Assembly (NCBI GenBank): GCA_009786345.1
Contig: WQTJ01000098.1
Location: 1 to 7,310, forward strand
Origin: Dehalococcoidia bacterium
GTDB taxonomy: Bacteria > Chloroflexota > Dehalococcoidia > Dehalococcoidales > UBA1222
Direction of reading: 5' to 3'
DNA length: 7,310 nt
Made by a program: the position numbers and the translations under genes. The notes under the pieces were generated by a model, which worked only from the letters and a program-made list of their open reading frames with translations, was not told the origin of the DNA and ran no database searches. Positions 5,869-7,310 of the stretch are shown here, piece by piece; the stretch's first letter is position 1; the number at the start of each line of letters is the position of its first letter.

Positions 5869-7059
5869 ATGAAAGAACTAATGGATGAAAAAATCGATAA
5901 ACCTAACTCATTCACACGCCGTGACTTTCTCAAAGTTGGCGGCATAACAATAGCATCAGCCATGTTATTGAACGTCCTTGCTAGCTGTAGTTTAGATAAA
6001 ACCGTGACGGAAACATTTACGACAACTAAAACTGTAACAGACACCGCGCCGCCGGTTACTAGTGGCCCAACATCCTTTGTATTCACAGACTCGCTTGGCC
6101 GCAAAGTAGAAGTGCCTGCTAACATCACTAAAATAGCTGTATCAGGTTCAATGGCTCAGATTGTACTTTTTGCCCTTTGCCCTGATAAACTCGTTGGCAT
6201 CGCATCTGCGTGGGATGCAGCTGCGAAACAGTTCCTTGACGAAAAATACTACAACTTACCTGTTTTGGGACAATTTTATGTAGGCTCTGGCTCCGGCAAT
6301 CTTAGCATGGAGGAGATTGCAAAAACAGGTGCTCAAATACTTATTGATGTTGGCGATGTTAAAGCCAATCATGTTGCCGATATGAATACTTTACAAAGCC
6401 AGCTGGGTATTCCGGCCGTACATATTGATGCTTATACTGCTGCTATGGCGCACTGTTACCGCATGCTCGGTGAACTACTCAACATGCCAGAAGAAGCAGA
6501 TGCTATCGCAAAATACTGCGACAAAGTCTATGGCAATACAATCTCAATTGCCAACCGTGTAACTGCCGACGGTACAAAAGCCAAGTTGCTCTATGTTACC
6601 GGTTCTGAAGGCCTTAATGTCATAGCTAAGAATTCTTACCACGCTGAGATTCTTGATATTTTATCCAATAATCTGGCAGTAGTGAGCAATCCGTCAAGCA
6701 GCGGCAACGGGAATGCCGTAGGTATGGAGCAAATCCTAATCTGGAGCCCCGAAACAATTATTTTTGCACCGAACAGCATATATAGCACTGTTGGCAGCAA
6801 GGGTGACTGGTCTACCATACCCGCTATAAAGAACGGTAAATACTACGAAGTTCCATTCGGTCCTTATAACTGGATGGGCTCTCCGCCTTCGGTTCAGCGC
6901 TACCTCGGTATGATATGGATGGCACAACTGCTTTATCCTGAAGCTGCGCAGTATAATGTATATAACGAGGTGCAGGAATACTTCAAATTGTTCTACCACT
7001 GTGATATTACCAGAGCTCAATACGATGCGCTGGTAGCCAATTCACTGGGTAAGAAATAG
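5869..7059 (+). CDS. Tat-exported lipoprotein, type III ABC substrate-binding protein
   Basis: Extracytoplasmic receptor that delivers the ligand to the FecCD/FecE-type importer upstream. The N-terminus has a twin-arginine signal, FTRRDFLK (15-22; RR at 17-18), a hydrophobic stretch and the lipobox LASC, so Cys40 is the likely lipid anchor. A Thr-rich linker (about 41-68) then leads to the Peripla_BP_2 fold, whose first strand is FTDSLGRKVEVPANITKIAV (72-91). GNLSMEEIAKTGAQILIDVG corresponds to the family's N-x-E-x-I...PDlIi block. Near the C-terminus YNWMGSPPSVQRYLGMIWMAQLLYPE is a well-conserved type of segment in this group. It has 396 residues including signal and linker, complete. ATG 5869 has GGAGG 12 bases upstream, a slightly long gap; ATG 5881 in frame is possible. 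The ligand cannot be named: iron-siderophore, cobalamin, haem or a molybdenum/tungsten species are all possible. Confidence 0.93.
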   Translation: MKELMDEKIDKPNSFTRRDFLKVGGITIASAMLLNVLASCSLDKTVTETFTTTKTVTDTAPPVTSGPTSFVFTDSLGRKVEVPANITKIAVSGSMAQIVLFALCPDKLVGIASAWDAAAKQFLDEKYYNLPVLGQFYVGSGSGNLSMEEIAKTGAQILIDVGDVKANHVADMNTLQSQLGIPAVHIDAYTAAMAHCYRMLGELLNMPEEADAIAKYCDKVYGNTISIANRVTADGTKAKLLYVTGSEGLNVIAKNSYHAEILDILSNNLAVVSNPSSSGNGNAVGMEQILIWSPETIIFAPNSIYSTVGSKGDWSTIPAIKNGKYYEVPFGPYNWMGSPPSVQRYLGMIWMAQLLYPEAAQYNVYNEVQEYFKLFYHCDITRAQYDALVANSLGKK

Positions 7060-7062
7060 CCT

Positions 7063-7086
7063 TTGAATCAGTAGGGATTCAATTTT
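7063..7086 (+). terminator. Weak candidate terminator after the binding-protein gene
   Basis: TTGAATC (7063-7069) pairs with GATTCAA (7076-7082) around a 6-base loop and is followed by TTTT. It begins four bases after the stop codon. The stem is AT-rich, so it is weak. A run of six T occurs at about 7112-7117 without an obvious stem. Confidence 0.4.
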
Positions 7087-7142
7087 CTGATAAGGCTGAA
7101 GCTCAAACCCGTTTTTTAATTAACAACTGAAAATAATCTCTC

Positions 7143-7172
7143 TTGACAAATACGTTATACCTCTAGTAGTAT
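7143..7172 (+). promoter_or_regulatory. Predicted sigma-70 promoter for an RNA or gene past the right edge
   Basis: TTGACA (7143-7148), an 18-base spacer, then TAGTAT (7167-7172). The -35 hexamer and the -10 hexamer are identical to those of the permease promoter, and both continue as GTAGTATATA. The half-site TAGTAT is present, but the second half-site of the 15-bp operator is not well conserved here (CAATAT in place of WTACTR). The transcript would begin near 7180 and carry the structured region that follows. Confidence 0.5.
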
Positions 7173-7179
7173 ATACAAT

Positions 7180-7195
7180 ATATCTCTGGAGATAT
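7180..7195. promoter_or_regulatory. Perfect inverted repeat at the predicted transcription start
   Basis: ATATCTC-TG-GAGATAT: perfect 7-bp arms with a 2-base centre, 7 bases after the -10. The centre is too short for a good RNA hairpin loop without opening the inner pair, so a protein-binding site is more likely than a hairpin. It does not match the CAGTAT-type operator, so it may bind a different regulator. Confidence 0.4.
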
Positions 7196-7218
7196 GCTAT
7201 TTTGCATGACAAATGGAT

Positions 7219-7310
7219 AGGTTCTGCCGGGGGAAACCAAGGTGACGGAGTCCGGACAACTCTGTCTTAAAAAAGATAACCTCCCCCTTCCGTGCGCTGG
7301 CCTTGGGTGT
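7219..7310 (+). ncRNA. Structured leader RNA candidate, cut by the right edge
   Basis: No coding frame of note starts here; the first ATG (7205) stops after four codons. Nested pairing is strong: GACGGAGT (7244-7251) with ACTCTGTC (7259-7266), loop CCGGACA, including one G-U pair; AGGT (7240-7243) with ACCT (7279-7282); GGGGG (7229-7233) with CCCCC (7283-7287). CCAAGG (7237-7242) can instead pair with CCTTGG (7301-7306), so two folds compete. This is how a riboswitch or attenuator behaves. It follows a strong promoter and the local GC is above the surroundings. I could not assign an RNA class: it lacks a B12 box and the CCGAAAGG-type element I would look for in a molybdenum-cofactor RNA. Confidence 0.4.

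Noticed and set aside
6636..7020. Minus-strand open frames within the binding-protein gene
   Set aside because: Shadows of the intact 396-residue plus-strand gene, with no recognisable motif.
7219..7310. Cobalamin riboswitch
   Set aside because: GGGGGAAACC and GGTG recall parts of its core and the cluster would suit it, but the spacing is wrong and no B12 box (GCCACTG type) is present in the window.
7219..7310. ydaO-type (c-di-AMP) riboswitch
   Set aside because: CGGGGGAAACCAA resembles a conserved stretch of that class, but the expected GGGGTGAAT-like element after it is missing.
7219..7310. RNase P, tmRNA or SRP RNA
   Set aside because: Short matches such as AGTCCGG and AAACCAAGGTG are present, but they are in the wrong order and the defining cores are absent.

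Overview
The window looks like a bacterial chromosome segment of moderate GC from a probable strict anaerobe. The clues are an FmdE-family protein (typical of anaerobes that use molybdenum or tungsten enzymes), a metal-chelate type ABC importer, and a Tat-exported lipoprotein with a threonine-rich linker. Dehalococcoidia-like Chloroflexota or a peptococcal Firmicute would fit. This is a weak guess from gene content and style, not an identification.

Layout: (1) 1-958, the C-terminal nine-tenths of pheS (plus strand), cut by the left edge. pheT does not follow it; a hairpin-rich gap and a convergent gene do. (2) 1169-1951, minus strand, a secreted BspA-like leucine-rich-repeat protein, with a 16-bp perfect hairpin just upstream of its likely start. 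(3) 2103-2705, minus strand, an FmdE-family protein with an altered N-terminal motif, a C-terminal zinc-ribbon-like motif and a CCCC tail. (4) 2706-2861, a divergent control region with face-to-face promoters and a perfect 15-bp palindrome. (5) 2862-3725, plus strand, a class I SAM-dependent methyltransferase. (6) 3942-7059, plus strand, a FecCD/BtuC-type permease, its ATPase (ATGA overlap) and a type III substrate-binding lipoprotein with a twin-arginine signal. (7) 7060-7310, a weak terminator, a strong promoter-like sequence, and a structured-RNA candidate running off the right edge.

The most interesting reading is that items 3 to 6 form one metal or metal-cofactor acquisition module. A near-palindrome of the form YAGTAT-N3-WTACTR lies on the -10 elements of both the fmdE/methyltransferase divergent promoter and the permease promoter, which suggests one regulator controls both. 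The transporter family handles iron-siderophores, cobalamin, haem and related chelates; the actual substrate cannot be read from the sequence. FmdE suggests a link to molybdenum or tungsten enzymes, and the methyltransferase could modify a chelator or cofactor, but both ideas are inference.
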